Origin: Hyphomicrobiales bacterium
Lineage (GTDB): Bacteria; Pseudomonadota; Alphaproteobacteria; Rhizobiales; JAKSCL01
Reading direction: 5' to 3'
Length of the DNA: 44,514 nucleotides
Assembly: GCA_022360615.1 (NCBI GenBank)
Contig: JAKSCL010000048.1
Location: forward strand, 1 to 44,514
Part shown: positions 26,419 to 35,678 of the stretch, piece after piece
Numbering within the stretch: the stretch's first letter is position 1
Layout of the letters: the number at the start of each line of letters is the position of its first letter
Made by a program: the position numbers and the translations under genes
Notes under the pieces: model-generated
Told to the model about the DNA's origin: nothing
The model's database searches: none
What the model saw: the letters and a program-made list of their open reading frames with translations, nothing else

Positions 26419-26475
26419 GCAAATCCAGGAATGAAGCCCCGGCCGGACGGAAACCGTTTTTCCATTCGCATTTGC
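26419..26475. repeat. Rhizobiales-style intergenic palindrome, copy 3
   Basis: Outer arms GCAAATCC and GCATTTGC are nearly complementary; the middle has GGACGGAAACCGTTTTTCC, the same core as copies at 10408 and 14332 in the other orientation. The stretch before it (26322-26360) has a further GGAAA-type fragment. It lies in the gap between pal and cpoB. Confidence 0.5.
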
Positions 26476-26500
26476 GGCCAAAAAACAGAAGCGCCAAAAG

Positions 26501-26524
26501 AAAAGGCCCGGAGCAATCCGGGCC
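26501..26524 (-). terminator. Rho-independent terminator after pal
   Basis: GGCCCGGA and TCCGGGCC form a perfect 8 bp stem with loop GCAA; AAAA before it becomes a TTTT run on the minus strand. It lies 27 nt after the pal stop, so cpoB is probably transcribed from its own promoter in the remaining 240 nt. Confidence 0.8.
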
Positions 26525-26550
26525 ACTCCCAGTTGGAAACTTGCCTCTGA

Positions 26551-27036
26551 TTAACTCGAGACATTGTTGATAACGGATACGGACCTGCGGTTCTGCGACC
26601 AGCAGCTTTCGTCGTTACAGACGGCCACCGGACGCTCCTTACCGTAGGAAATCGTATTCAACCGGCTGGCATCAACGCCGCGCGAGACAAGGTAATCGCG
26701 CACCGCAGTTGAGCGTCTTGCACCAAGACCGAGGTTGTATTCGCGCGTACCGCGCTCATCGGCGTGACCTTCAATGGTCAACTGGTATTGCGGATAAAGA
26801 GCGAGCCACTGCGCCTGCTTGTCCAACGTGGCCCGCGCCGTCGGGCTGAGTGTGGTCTGATCGACGGCGAAGAAAACGCGGTCGCCCACATTCACGACGA
26901 AATCCTGCACGGAGCCTGGCTGCACAGCGCCACCGGCCACATCCCTGTTGTTTGCCGCGCATCCGGCGACGAAAAGCGCGGCCACGAGAGCGAGAGTTAA
27001 AGTACGAAAGCGCCGCGATATTTCGTTGCGCAACAT
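26551..27036 (-). CDS. pal: Peptidoglycan-associated lipoprotein Pal
   Basis: Pal is the outer-membrane lipoprotein that links the membrane to peptidoglycan and works with TolB and the TolQRA complex during constriction. The 161-residue protein has a lipoprotein signal with lipobox VAGC, Cys at 26, then a short linker and an OmpA-like domain (about 55-155) with the peptidoglycan-binding motif TIEGHADERGTREYNLGLGARR. I chose ATG 27036 over a GTG at 27045 because TGGAG lies at the right distance. Two cysteines (CNDESC) near the end probably form a disulfide. A perfect CtrA-type site is 83 nt upstream. Confidence 0.97.
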   Translation of the reverse strand: MLRNEISRRFRTLTLALVAALFVAGCAANNRDVAGGAVQPGSVQDFVVNVGDRVFFAVDQTTLSPTARATLDKQAQWLALYPQYQLTIEGHADERGTREYNLGLGARRSTAVRDYLVSRGVDASRLNTISYGKERPVAVCNDESCWSQNRRSVSVINNVSS

Positions 27037-27118
27037 GGCGGTCACTCCAATTCGACCAATTCCGTAAACGTTTCGGAAACCTAGGCAGTGGCGGTTAACG
27101 ACGGGTGAGAAAAACTAG

Positions 27119-27133
27119 TTAAGCCCTGGTTAA
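27119..27133 (-). promoter_or_regulatory. Perfect CtrA-type site upstream of pal
   Basis: TTAA-GCCCTGG-TTAA, an exact TTAA-N7-TTAA palindrome, starts 83 nt upstream of the pal start and lies in the short gap after tolB. The same spacing is seen upstream of the beta-barrel gene. A second TTAAC is at 27095. Together these suggest pal has its own CtrA-linked promoter inside the tol operon. Confidence 0.6.
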
Positions 27134-27164
27134 AGGACGCGCTCCGGGTTCTATCGGTGCGCCG

Positions 27165-28544
27165 TCAGTTAAGCAAGGGCGACCAGGCCGGATCGGACGC
27201 GAATGATGGCGTCGGCACCTTCTGGAGATTGAATCCTGTCAAATCCACGCTCCAAAGCTGCGGGCCTCCGGCCTCCCCTGGCACCTCCCGGAAGAACATG
27301 AGAACGCGACCATTCGGGGCCCAAGTGGGGCCCTCATTGTGAAAACCTTCGGTCAAAACCCGTTCACCAGAGCCATCTGGGCGCATTACGCCGATCAAAA
27401 ACTTGCCCTGATGCAATTTTGTAAAGGCGATGAGATCACCGCGCGGCGACCACACGGGCGTCGAATACCGCCCGTCGCCGAAACTGATGCGCTGCGGGTT
27501 CGAACCGTCGGCATTCATCACATAAAGTTGTTGTGATCCACCACGGTCGGACTCAAAAACGATCCGCCGCCCGTCAGGCGAGAAGGACGGGGCGGTGTCG
27601 ATCGACGGTGAATTCGTCAAGCGCGTCGTCCGCCGGCTTCTCAAGTCCATCGAATAGATGTTGGCATTGCCGCCCTGCTGCAGGCTCATGACAACCCGCT
27701 GACCGTCGGGTGAAAACCGTGGAGCAAAGGTCATGCCTGGGAAGTTGCCGACGATCTCGCGCTGCCCGGTTTCGATGTTGAGCAGGAAAACGCGCGGATC
27801 AGCGCCCGTGAAAGCCATATAGGTGATGTCCTGGCTCGTCGGGCTGAAGCGCGGGGTCAGGACCAGATCGCCACCATTCGTCAGATAGCGCACATTCGCG
27901 CCGTCCTGATCCATGATCGCGAGCCGCTTGCGCCGGTTGTCCTTCGGGCCGGTCTCGTCGACAAAGACGATGCGCGTATCGAAATAGCCCTTCTCACCCG
28001 TCAGCCGCTCATAGATGGCATCCGAAATAATGTGAGCGACGCGCCGCCAGTTCTCTGGCGTTGTGAAGAATTGCTGGCCGGTCATCTGCTGGCCCGCGAA
28101 CACGTCCCAAAGCCGGAACTCCGCCTTCAAGCGCCCATCGGGCTGCACCGTGATTCGGCCCGTAACGAGCGCCTGGGCATTGATGATTCGCCAATCGCCG
28201 AAGCGCGGCGCGGCGTCGAAATTCTCAATCCGCTCGACAAAGGCGTTCTCATCGACCGGTGTAAAAAGCCCCGAGCGTCGCAAATTGGTCTCGATCACAT
28301 CAGTGATATCACCGGCAACCTGCGCATCGCGGCCGCCGCCTGCGACGAAATCCGGGATCGCAATCGGGAGCGGCTGAATATTGCCCTCCGTGATATCGAT
28401 CCTCAGAAGCGCGCTTGCCGGCGAGGAAAAAGCAAGGAAAGTCAAGACGAGACAGGTCACCGCCGCCACGCGTGAGATCAAAGCGCCGGAGGAGCCAATG
28501 GGTCTGAATTTCTGAACGTTCATCATCTGATTGATTGGCATCAT
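27165..28544 (-). CDS. tolB: Periplasmic Tol-Pal protein TolB
   Basis: TolB is the periplasmic hub that binds Pal and TolA. The 459-residue protein has a signal peptide (about 20-46, ending ASA), an N-terminal alpha/beta domain (about 50-180) and a six-bladed beta-propeller with WD40-like PD40 repeats, visible as [25 protein letters not shown] and AWSP. The Met-rich start ([10 protein letters not shown]) leaves the exact start codon open. It is 43 nt after tolA. Confidence 0.95.
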   Translation of the reverse strand: MMPINQMMNVQKFRPIGSSGALISRVAAVTCLVLTFLAFSSPASALLRIDITEGNIQPLPIAIPDFVAGGGRDAQVAGDITDVIETNLRRSGLFTPVDENAFVERIENFDAAPRFGDWRIINAQALVTGRITVQPDGRLKAEFRLWDVFAGQQMTGQQFFTTPENWRRVAHIISDAIYERLTGEKGYFDTRIVFVDETGPKDNRRKRLAIMDQDGANVRYLTNGGDLVLTPRFSPTSQDITYMAFTGADPRVFLLNIETGQREIVGNFPGMTFAPRFSPDGQRVVMSLQQGGNANIYSMDLRSRRTTRLTNSPSIDTAPSFSPDGRRIVFESDRGGSQQLYVMNADGSNPQRISFGDGRYSTPVWSPRGDLIAFTKLHQGKFLIGVMRPDGSGERVLTEGFHNEGPTWAPNGRVLMFFREVPGEAGGPQLWSVDLTGFNLQKVPTPSFASDPAWSPLLN

Positions 28545-28587
28545 CTGTGTGAATGGTGCGATTTATCCAAGGCTCAAAGAGGCCGGT

Positions 28588-29487
28588 TTATCGAAGCATC
28601 TGGCTCGGGTCGAAGCGCACTTCGACCGTCTGCCAGATATCAAACTTGTCTTGTGGTAGCTGATCGTAAGGCTGACAGCGGCGCACGGCGCGCAACGCGC
28701 TGTCCCCGGCCGCTTGACCGGCGATGCCCGGCGCCGATTCGACAATGAACGGCACGCCGACAAGATTGCCGCCCCGATCCAATTGCATGCGAACCTTGAC
28801 GATCAACGCATCAGCGTTGATGGCGCCAACCGGAGGGCTCCAGCACTCCGCTATCCGTTGTCTCAGATAATCCATCTCACTCTGCGTGATCCGGGCGTCG
28901 TTTGCATTCGGCGCACCGAGCGAAGCTTGCTGATTCTGCGGCAAGCTCTGGGTCGTTGCCTGCGGCGCGGGCTGATCGGGCGTCCTATCAAGAAGTGCGG
29001 CAATTCTGTTCGGATCGAACTGGTTATTCTCCAGCTCAGGCTCGGGCGGCCGCTGAGGCCGGTCAGGAATGTCCCGCGGACGGCTTACGGGTGTCGGAAC
29101 GTTTGTTTCCTCGGCGGGCTCGGCCTCGGGCGCGAGTTCCGCCTCGGGCGCGGGCGTTTCGGCTTCAGAAGCGGGTTCCGGCGCCTGGACAGGGATCGGC
29201 TCAGGTTCTGGAGGCAAAGCGGCGAGCTCCGTCTCCTGGCTTTCGGGCTCAGGCGCTTCGACAGCCTCGGGTTGCTCCACTTCGGCAACAGGGGCCGAAG
29301 GTTCCACCTCCGCCTCACCTTCCGCAACACCTGCTGTAATGCGGGTGAACTCCTCGATCGAGACGACGTCGACAGGTACGGATTCCATGCCGGAAATGTC
29401 GAATGCATCGGGCGCTGGGAAAGACATCAGCGACGCGGCGATGATGGCCACATGGGCGGTGGAGGATACGGTCAAGCCGACACGCAT
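28588..29487 (-). CDS. tolA: Tol-Pal membrane-spanning protein TolA
   Basis: TolA bridges the inner membrane TolQR motor and the periplasmic TolB-Pal complex. The 299-residue protein has one N-terminal membrane segment (about 5-23), a long Pro/Glu/Ala-rich extended middle (about 55-185) in place of the Ala/Lys helix of E. coli TolA, and a small C-terminal domain (about 200-299) with paired cysteines (AECWSPP and RRCQPY). This is the alphaproteobacterial form. It begins three bases after tolR. Confidence 0.9.
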   Translation of the reverse strand: MRVGLTVSSTAHVAIIAASLMSFPAPDAFDISGMESVPVDVVSIEEFTRITAGVAEGEAEVEPSAPVAEVEQPEAVEAPEPESQETELAALPPEPEPIPVQAPEPASEAETPAPEAELAPEAEPAEETNVPTPVSRPRDIPDRPQRPPEPELENNQFDPNRIAALLDRTPDQPAPQATTQSLPQNQQASLGAPNANDARITQSEMDYLRQRIAECWSPPVGAINADALIVKVRMQLDRGGNLVGVPFIVESAPGIAGQAAGDSALRAVRRCQPYDQLPQDKFDIWQTVEVRFDPSQMLR

Positions 29488-29490
29488 GGT

Positions 29491-29940
29491 CTAACCGCCC
29501 TCGAGCTCCTGGTCGGTGACAAGGCCGATGCGGTTGAAACCGGCACCGCTGATGCGGCCCATGACGCGCATGACAGCTCCGTAATCCACACCTTGATCGC
29601 CGCGCACGAAAATACGCTGGTCGTAGCCCTGATCGGCGATCGCCTCGAGGCGGGGGACGATTTCCTCAATCGTCACCTCGGTGTCCTGGAAAAAGATACG
29701 GCCTTGTGAATCGACCGACACCGCAAGCGGCTCCTGATCGCCTTCAAGCGGATTGGCGCGCGTCTCGGGAAGCTCGATCGGAACGCCGACGGTCAAAAGG
29801 GGTGCGGCGACCATGAAAATGATCAACAGAACCAGCATCACATCCACAAAGGGCGTGACGTTGATTTCCGACATGGGCGGTGTCCGCCGGCGGCCCCGGC
29901 CGCGGCTTCCCCCACCCGCATTCACTGTCCCCATTCCCAT
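29491..29940 (-). CDS. tolR: Tol-Pal motor protein TolR
   Basis: TolR is an ExbD-type subunit of the proton-driven TolQR motor. The 149-residue protein has a basic cytoplasmic start, one membrane helix carrying the essential Asp (D33 in PFVDVMLVLLIIFM) and a periplasmic domain. The N-terminal PPMSEINVTPFVDV motif is characteristic. It lies 41 nt after tolQ and three bases before tolA. Confidence 0.96.
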   Translation of the reverse strand: MGMGTVNAGGGSRGRGRRRTPPMSEINVTPFVDVMLVLLIIFMVAAPLLTVGVPIELPETRANPLEGDQEPLAVSVDSQGRIFFQDTEVTIEEIVPRLEAIADQGYDQRIFVRGDQGVDYGAVMRVMGRISGAGFNRIGLVTDQELEGG

Positions 29941-29981
29941 CGCGTTACAGTCCCATTTACACGGTCATAGCGTGAGGCGCG

Positions 29982-30656
29982 TCAGTACCTGTCATCAATT
30001 TGGCGCGAGAGTATGGCAGAAAACTCATCGGCAAAGCCCTCAAGCCGCGTCGCATGACGGTTGGCCATATCGGAAAACTTGTTATAGGCAGCAACGGCTG
30101 GAATCGCGGCGACAAGGCCGAGCGCGGTCGCAAAAAGCGCCTCTGCGATCCCCGGTGCAACGACCGCGAGATTCGTATCCTGCGACACGGCAATCGCCTG
30201 AAATGCCGTCATGATCCCCCAGACCGTTCCAAACAGCCCGATAAAAGGCGATGTGGAGCCAACGGTCGCGAGAAACAAGAGTTGTTTTTCAAGCCGGTTG
30301 GTCTCGCGCGTGATCGCCACATCCATGACTTTCTCGATCCGCTGCTGCAGGCCGGTAAAACTTTTCACCTGCGATTCCTGCGTGCGTTTCCACTCCCGCA
30401 TGGCGGCGACAAAGACGGCGGCGAGGGAGTGATTCTGCTTGGCTGACAAGGAGCGGTAGAGTTCTTCGAGTGAATGTCCGGACCAGAAGATCTTCTCGAA
30501 TTCGTCGGCAGCCCGATTAGCGGAACGGAAAGACAGCCATTTGTCGACCATGATGGCCCAGCTCCACACCGAAGCGAAGATAAGCCCGACCATGACGGCC
30601 TGCACCACAATATGCGCCTGCAGAAACAGGCCAATGATAGTAAAATCACCTTCCAA
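29982..30656 (-). CDS. tolQ: Tol-Pal motor protein TolQ
   Basis: TolQ is the ExbB/MotA-type channel subunit of the TolQR motor. The 224-residue protein has three membrane helices (about 15-35, 125-150, 165-190) and the conserved Gly- and Thr-rich GTVWGIMTAF and IAEALFATALGLVAAIPAVAAYN stretches. No ATG gives a sensible N-terminus. I chose the TTG at 30656, preceded by AGGAG 12 nt upstream, because it starts just before the first conserved segment (GLFLQAHIVVQAVM); an upstream in-frame ATG at 30821 would add a basic unconserved extension. It lies 240 nt after ybgC. Confidence 0.93.
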   Translation of the reverse strand: MEGDFTIIGLFLQAHIVVQAVMVGLIFASVWSWAIMVDKWLSFRSANRAADEFEKIFWSGHSLEELYRSLSAKQNHSLAAVFVAAMREWKRTQESQVKSFTGLQQRIEKVMDVAITRETNRLEKQLLFLATVGSTSPFIGLFGTVWGIMTAFQAIAVSQDTNLAVVAPGIAEALFATALGLVAAIPAVAAYNKFSDMANRHATRLEGFADEFSAILSRQIDDRY

Positions 30657-30896
30657 GGGTCGCCTAAGCTCCTGTTCGATGGCCGCAGCCGACCGGCAAG
30701 GAGAAACCCTTGCCCCGGCGAAACGCCGCGACCCCTTTTCGGCCACCAATGCGCCCGGGCCGAAGGGGCGCGACGACTGCCTCGCGAATGTGTTTAAACT
30801 TCGACGGCCATTCGGCCCCAAAATCCGTTATTTTAGCCCGGGGAACTAGCGCCGATTATGGTTAAGGAAGGCTTGAATGCGAAGACATGAGCGCCG

Positions 30897-31376
30897 TCAA
30901 GCGCTGTTCTCTTCCCGATAAAGAAAAGAGACAAAGACGTCCTGGACCGGTTTTGGAAAGCGGCGGGGCCTGCCTTCACGGCTAATGGGCACGACAAGCA
31001 CGTTCATCGAAAAAACGGTGGTTTCACCGCGTTCGATTTTCTGACGGGCAAGAAAAGAGGCACCCCGCATCTCGACAAGACGGGTTCTGACGATGAGGAG
31101 ATCGTCGATCATGGCCGGATGCATGAAATCTGCTTCGATGCGTTTCACCGCATAGGCATCCGGCCCGCCCTCGGTGGCGCGAAGGTCTTTGTGCTCGACG
31201 CCAATAAGACGCAGAAAATCCGAGCGGCCCCTTTCGCAGAACCGGATATAGCTTGCGTGATAGACGACGCCCGAATGATCCGTGTCTTCGTAATACACCC
31301 GCACCGGCATCACATGTTCGCGATTGACGATGCGGCCGGCCAAATCGGGCCAATGGTAATCCTGGTCCGGGTTCAT
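30897..31376 (-). CDS. ybgC: Acyl-CoA thioesterase YbgC
   Basis: The 159-residue hotdog-fold protein carries the YbgC signature DTDHSGVVYHASYIRF with the catalytic Asp and the FCERGRSDFLR stretch. YbgC thioesters are linked to phospholipid metabolism and its gene heads the tol-pal operon in many proteobacteria. The start ATG at 31376 overlaps the upstream phosphoesterase stop (ATGA), so the two are translationally coupled. Confidence 0.93.
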   Translation of the reverse strand: MNPDQDYHWPDLAGRIVNREHVMPVRVYYEDTDHSGVVYHASYIRFCERGRSDFLRLIGVEHKDLRATEGGPDAYAVKRIEADFMHPAMIDDLLIVRTRLVEMRGASFLARQKIERGETTVFSMNVLVVPISREGRPRRFPKPVQDVFVSFLYREENSA

Positions 31377-32293
31377 ACCAGCGGCTTCCCGAGTTCGACC
31401 ACGACAATTTCAGGTGGGCAGCCAAGCCGAAGAGGGAGGCCGGAGCAGCCAAGTCCACGCGATACAAGAAGATAGCGGCCTTCCTCAACAATATGCCCAT
31501 AAACGTAGCGCCGCCCGTAAACCGAGGGAACAACTGGAGCAAAACCGAAGAACCGAATCTGGCCACCATGCGTGTGTCCCGAAACGGTCAGCGAGACGCT
31601 GCTCGGCACCTGCGGAAAGATATCGGGTTCGTGCGCCATCAGGATAACCGGCTCGCTGTCAGCCGTGGGCGCAAGCGTTGCGGGAAGATCATCAAGTCCC
31701 ACCGGCTTTCGGCGGAAAAGGCCTCCCTGGGCCACAATTGCGTATTGATCTTCAAGACCGGCAATCCAAATCCGGAACCCATCTTTTTCGATTGGCGCAG
31801 CGCTGTTGCTGTGAACCAAAACACCTTCAGCCTCGAGATGTTGTCGCGCGTAAGGCATACTTGAAAACGTTTTATTCCCTCTCGCTTGCCAGCGCGCAAC
31901 GCGGTCGTTGTCCCAATCGTGGTTTCCAAGCACGGCGTGGACACCGAGAGGCGCTTTTAAAGCACCGAGCACTCGCGCCCATTCGTCAGGCGGCACCCGC
32001 GACGTAATGAAGGGCATAGCATGATCATAATCACCGACGAGAAGCATGGCGTCTGCATCTTGAGCATTGGCACAGCGCACAATTTCCGAAAGCCGGCGGG
32101 CGGACATCCACGGCTCGCACGCATGCGGATCGGTCAGAACAACAAGCCGCAAACGCAATCCATCCGGCCACCCTTCGGGCGTGAGTTGGTAGCGCGTCAT
32201 GACCGGTTCGCGCGCCGCCTCAAAGAGCGCGTAAACACCCAACAGCCCGCCGAGAACAACAAAACCGAAAAGAATGCCAATCCAGAGTGCCAT
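31373..32293 (-). CDS. Membrane-anchored metallophosphoesterase (paralogue 1)
   Basis: The 306-residue protein is a calcineurin-like metallophosphoesterase with a single N-terminal membrane anchor (about 5-24). Metal motifs are visible: LTDPHACEP, GDYDHAM, LGNHDW, MAHEPDIFP and GHTHGGQ. It resembles YaeI/YkuE-type enzymes that act at membranes. In the first motif the usual D-x-H is present as DPH. It has a close paralogue immediately upstream, a likely tandem duplication, and ends overlapping ybgC. The substrate is unknown. Confidence 0.88.
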   Translation of the reverse strand: MALWIGILFGFVVLGGLLGVYALFEAAREPVMTRYQLTPEGWPDGLRLRLVVLTDPHACEPWMSARRLSEIVRCANAQDADAMLLVGDYDHAMPFITSRVPPDEWARVLGALKAPLGVHAVLGNHDWDNDRVARWQARGNKTFSSMPYARQHLEAEGVLVHSNSAAPIEKDGFRIWIAGLEDQYAIVAQGGLFRRKPVGLDDLPATLAPTADSEPVILMAHEPDIFPQVPSSVSLTVSGHTHGGQIRFFGFAPVVPSVYGRRYVYGHIVEEGRYLLVSRGLGCSGLPLRLGCPPEIVVVELGKPLV

Positions 32294-32438
32294 GGTTATT
32301 CGAATGGATCCGGCGCTCAGGTTTTGGCCGTTCCGTTGCGGGAACCGGCATGGAGTTCAAGTTGCGTTGCGGGGCCGATCACACCCGTTCGGGTGCGCAG
32401 CGCCCCCATATCCGGCCAGCGATCATCCTTGTCTGAAC

Positions 32439-33353
32439 TCACCCCGGCGTCTCCCCTAGTTCAACAACGACAAGCTCGGGTGGAACGCCGAAACGGACCG
32501 GCAAAATGCTGCATCCGAGCCCGCCGGAGACGATCATATGACGGTTTTCCTCGACGATATGCCCGTAAGCGAAGCGATTGCCGAAAGCTGACGGCACGAT
32601 TGGAGAATAGCCGAGCAAACGTACCTGCCCGCCATGGGTATGTCCGCACAAGGTCAGCGCAACGCGTTCAGGGACTTCCGGAAAAATGTCCGGCTCATGG
32701 GCAAGCAGGATGACCGGGGCATCGTCCGTGACCTTGGCGAGCGTGCCCGGCAGATCATCAACGCCAGGCCGCTTTGAGTAACCCCAATTAAAAGCCGGGA
32801 TAAAGGCAAGCTGACTTCCGATACCGGCGAGCCAAAAGGGCCGGTTGTCCTTTTCGAGCCGGATCACGTCATTCTCGTAAAACGGAATCCCGACACGCTC
32901 GAGCGCGCGGTGAACGAAGGTCGGGCCACGCAGTTCTGCCATGGCGGTTTTGTCGTCCCACCAATCGTGATTGCCAAGAACCGCATGGACGCCAAGCGGC
33001 GCGCGCAATTCCGACAATACCTCCACCCAGACCTCGGCGGCCACCGCTCCCCACGCGAAACGGTGCCCGCCAACAAAATCCCCCAAAAGCACTGTGATGT
33101 CGGGCTGCAGCGCGTTCGCGGAGGCGACCACCCCGGCGATCCGCTCCGCAGACATCCAAGGCTCGCAGGCATGAATGTCCGTCAAGACCACAATACGAAG
33201 CGGAAACGATTCCGGCCAATTATCAGGCATCACACGGTAGCGAACCACTCTCGGCTGCTGCATCGGCCCATAACCAAAGGCGTAACCGCCAAAACCGGCC
33301 GCCCCCACGATTGCGCCGCCGGTAAGCGTCAAAAACTGCCGCCGCGTGATCAT
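32439..33353 (-). CDS. Tat-exported metallophosphoesterase (paralogue 2)
   Basis: This 304-residue protein shares the same core as its downstream neighbour (LTDIHACEPWMSAERI, LGDFVGG, LGNHDWW, LAHEPDIFPEVP, GHTHGGQVRLLG). It differs in its N-terminus: a twin-arginine signal MITRRQFLTLTGGAIVGAAG, so it should be folded in the cytoplasm and exported by Tat. I chose ATG 33353 because it gives this signal. The pair has diverged in targeting, which suggests different sites of action. It lies 46 nt after ruvB. Confidence 0.88.
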   Translation of the reverse strand: MITRRQFLTLTGGAIVGAAGFGGYAFGYGPMQQPRVVRYRVMPDNWPESFPLRIVVLTDIHACEPWMSAERIAGVVASANALQPDITVLLGDFVGGHRFAWGAVAAEVWVEVLSELRAPLGVHAVLGNHDWWDDKTAMAELRGPTFVHRALERVGIPFYENDVIRLEKDNRPFWLAGIGSQLAFIPAFNWGYSKRPGVDDLPGTLAKVTDDAPVILLAHEPDIFPEVPERVALTLCGHTHGGQVRLLGYSPIVPSAFGNRFAYGHIVEENRHMIVSGGLGCSILPVRFGVPPELVVVELGETPG

Positions 33354-33399
33354 GAGCGTCCTCCAGCATTCAAAAGACAGTTGGGAAAAAGGTGAAACC

Positions 33400-34443
33400 T
33401 CACAGGGGCGGTTCGTCCGGATCGTTGAAAAGACCGATCTGATTGTCCGCGCGGGACGGCATCGCGAGCCCCAAATGCCTGAACGAAAGGTCGGTAAGAA
33501 GACGCCCGCGCGGGGTGCGCTGCACGAAGCCCTGCTGGATGAGATAGGGCTCGACGATTTCCTCGATCGCGTCACGCGGTTCGGAGAGGGCAGCGGCAAT
33601 CGTCTCGATCCCCACCGGACCGCCACCGAACTTCAAGGCGATTGTCGAGAGATAGCGGTGGTCGAGCGAATCGAGGCCGAGCGAATCGACTTCCAGCTTC
33701 CGAAGCGCGCTGTCGGCCGTCGGTTTATCGATGGTTTCGGCCCTATCGACGATGGCGAAATCGCTGACCCGGCGCAGCAGGCGGCCGGCAATGCGCGGCG
33801 TGCCGCGCGAGCGCATGGCGATTTCGCGCGCGCCGTCCGCCGTCATCGGAATACCGAGAACGCGCGCTCCGCGCCGTACAATCGTCTCCAACTCCTCGAC
33901 CGTGTAGAAATTCAACCGCACCGGAATGCCGAAACGGTCCCGCAACGGCGTGGTCAACAAGCCGGAGCGGGTCGTCGCGCCGACCAGCGTGAATTTCGCC
34001 AGATCGATCCTCACGGAGCGTGCCGCCGGACCTTCGCCGATGATGAGATCGAGCTGGAAGTCCTCCATAGCCGGATAGAGGATTTCTTCGACCGCCGGGT
34101 TCAGCCGGTGGATTTCATCGATGAAGAGCACATCGCGCTCTTCGAGATTGGTGAGAAGCGCCGCCAAGTCACCGGCCTTGGCGATAACGGGCCCCGATGT
34201 GGCCCGGAAGCTGACGCCCAATTCGCGCGACACGATCTGGGCAAGCGTTGTCTTGCCGAGGCCCGGCGGGCCGACAAAGAGCACGTGGTCGAGCGCCTCG
34301 CCCCGCGCCTTCGCCGCTTCGATGAAGACCTTGAGATTCGCGCGCGCCTGTTCCTGTCCGATGAAATCGGCAAGCACCTGCGGGCGTAGCGAGGCATCGT
34401 CCTCAAGACGCTGTTCGGGGGAAATCAGACGCGATTCAGACAT
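33400..34443 (-). CDS. ruvB: Holliday junction branch-migration ATPase RuvB
   Basis: RuvB forms the hexameric motor that, with RuvA, moves Holliday junctions during recombination and repair. The 347-residue protein has the Walker A GPPGLGKT (58-65), Walker [10 protein letters not shown], sensor regions [18 protein letters not shown] and the C-terminal winged helix ([22 protein letters not shown]). I chose ATG 34443 because it gives the usual length; an upstream ATG would add 20 unconserved residues. A separate small membrane gene lies between it and ruvA. Confidence 0.97.
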   Translation of the reverse strand: MSESRLISPEQRLEDDASLRPQVLADFIGQEQARANLKVFIEAAKARGEALDHVLFVGPPGLGKTTLAQIVSRELGVSFRATSGPVIAKAGDLAALLTNLEERDVLFIDEIHRLNPAVEEILYPAMEDFQLDLIIGEGPAARSVRIDLAKFTLVGATTRSGLLTTPLRDRFGIPVRLNFYTVEELETIVRRGARVLGIPMTADGAREIAMRSRGTPRIAGRLLRRVSDFAIVDRAETIDKPTADSALRKLEVDSLGLDSLDHRYLSTIALKFGGGPVGIETIAAALSEPRDAIEEIVEPYLIQQGFVQRTPRGRLLTDLSFRHLGLAMPSRADNQIGLFNDPDEPPL

Positions 34444-34586
34444 CGACGACAAAGAGCGCGAATTTACTGCACAACGCAAGGCCGGAAGAAACATCCCCAT
34501 CAACGCCTGCCATGGCCGGTCTCCGCGAACACACGCTTAATCACGTCACGAGTGGAACACCCGGTCAGGGGATCGATTGGACGCGC

Positions 34587-35057
34587 TTACGCCGCTTGCG
34601 CGCCAATCACATGGAAGCGTTTCAAAAGCCAGTGGGCGAGGAACGCGGTGAAAAGCGAAATGACGGTGGTCAGCATCGTCATGCGGAAGGCGTCCGCCAC
34701 CGCGCCTTCATAATAAAGGCCCATGATGACCGCGAAGGGGAATTGCGCGAGAAGCGCCACCTTGAGCGCGAAGCCCCGCTCGAATGTCCCCGTTCTCCAA
34801 ACGCGGATGGCGCAGGGCAGCCCGCATACAAGCGCAAGCACAGTTCCCAGCATCGCCGCGACCATGAGAACCACGCGCAGCATCTTCAATGCATCGGCAA
34901 CCCCGATCCCCGCATCCGGATCGCTGAAAAAGGCCGGCAGCCACGACACGATATAGAACGCATAGAAGACGAGCCCGCCGAGCACCGGCCCTGCAAAGCC
35001 AATGGTCAAGACAACGAGAATTGCGCTTTTCAAATTGCCTTTTGCGTTCCCGCTCAC
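34587..35057 (-). CDS. Four-helix membrane protein inside the ruv operon
   Basis: I do not recognise the family. The 156-residue protein has four hydrophobic segments (about 12-35, 58-80, 94-114, 124-145) and a short cytoplasmic start. The start codon overlaps the ruvA stop (ATGA), so translation is coupled to ruvA; ruvB follows 143 nt later. It is on the same strand as ruvC, ruvA and ruvB. No DNA-repair signature is visible, so the link to Holliday junction processing is only positional. Small membrane proteins at this place are known in related genomes by recollection, not by search. Confidence 0.75.
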   Translation of the reverse strand: MSGNAKGNLKSAILVVLTIGFAGPVLGGLVFYAFYIVSWLPAFFSDPDAGIGVADALKMLRVVLMVAAMLGTVLALVCGLPCAIRVWRTGTFERGFALKVALLAQFPFAVIMGLYYEGAVADAFRMTMLTTVISLFTAFLAHWLLKRFHVIGAQAA

Positions 35058-35671
35058 CCGGCCAGCTCCTTCAGCCCGAGTCTTATGAGCTTTGCCGTAT
35101 CGGCCTCATCCCCGGCAGCCCGCATGGCCGACGACACGGCGGCGGAGGCCTGCGCCTGGCCATAGCCGAGATTGACGAGCGCCGAGACGGCATCGGCAAT
35201 GGGGCCCGGCGCGCGTTTCTCGCCGAGATCGGCCTGCAGCGCGGCCAGTTCCGGGTCGCCCGTCGTGAGCGCCGGCGCCTTGTCCTTCAATTCGGAGACG
35301 ATGCGCTGCGCCACTTTCGGGCCGACGCCCGGCGCACGCGCGACCTGCGCTTTGTCCTGAAGCGCGATCGCACTTGAAAGATCTGCCGGAGAAAGGGTCG
35401 AGAGGATGGCAAGCGCCACCTTGGTGCCGACCCCTTGCACGGTCATCAACGCCCGGAACCAATCACGCTCCAGATCGCTACCGAAACCGAACAGCCGGAT
35501 CATGTCCTCGCGTACATAGGTCTCGATGGCGATTTCGGCGGCCTCGCCTTTTCGCGGAAGAGCCGAGAGCGTCCGCGTCGAGCAGTGGACGATATAGCCC
35601 ACGCCCTGTACTTCGATGATCGCGAAATCATCGCCATAGGAGTCGATGAGGCCTTTTAGCTTGCCAATCAT
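35054..35671 (-). CDS. ruvA: Holliday junction recognition protein RuvA
   Basis: RuvA binds four-way junctions as a tetramer and recruits RuvB. The 205-residue protein has the OB-fold N-terminal domain ([13 protein letters not shown] through about 65), the helix-hairpin-helix domain ([19 protein letters not shown] and [19 protein letters not shown]) and the C-terminal RuvB-binding domain (about 158-205). ATG 35671 gives the standard start. It lies seven bases after ruvC. Confidence 0.97.
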   Translation of the reverse strand: MIGKLKGLIDSYGDDFAIIEVQGVGYIVHCSTRTLSALPRKGEAAEIAIETYVREDMIRLFGFGSDLERDWFRALMTVQGVGTKVALAILSTLSPADLSSAIALQDKAQVARAPGVGPKVAQRIVSELKDKAPALTTGDPELAALQADLGEKRAPGPIADAVSALVNLGYGQAQASAAVSSAMRAAGDEADTAKLIRLGLKELAG

Positions 35672-35678
35672 TAGGGCT

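Noticed and set aside
30862-30876. TTAA-N7-TTGA upstream of tolQ as a CtrA site
   Set aside because: One mismatch and 206 nt from the tolQ start, unlike the 80-95 nt of the other sites. Near matches are expected by chance.
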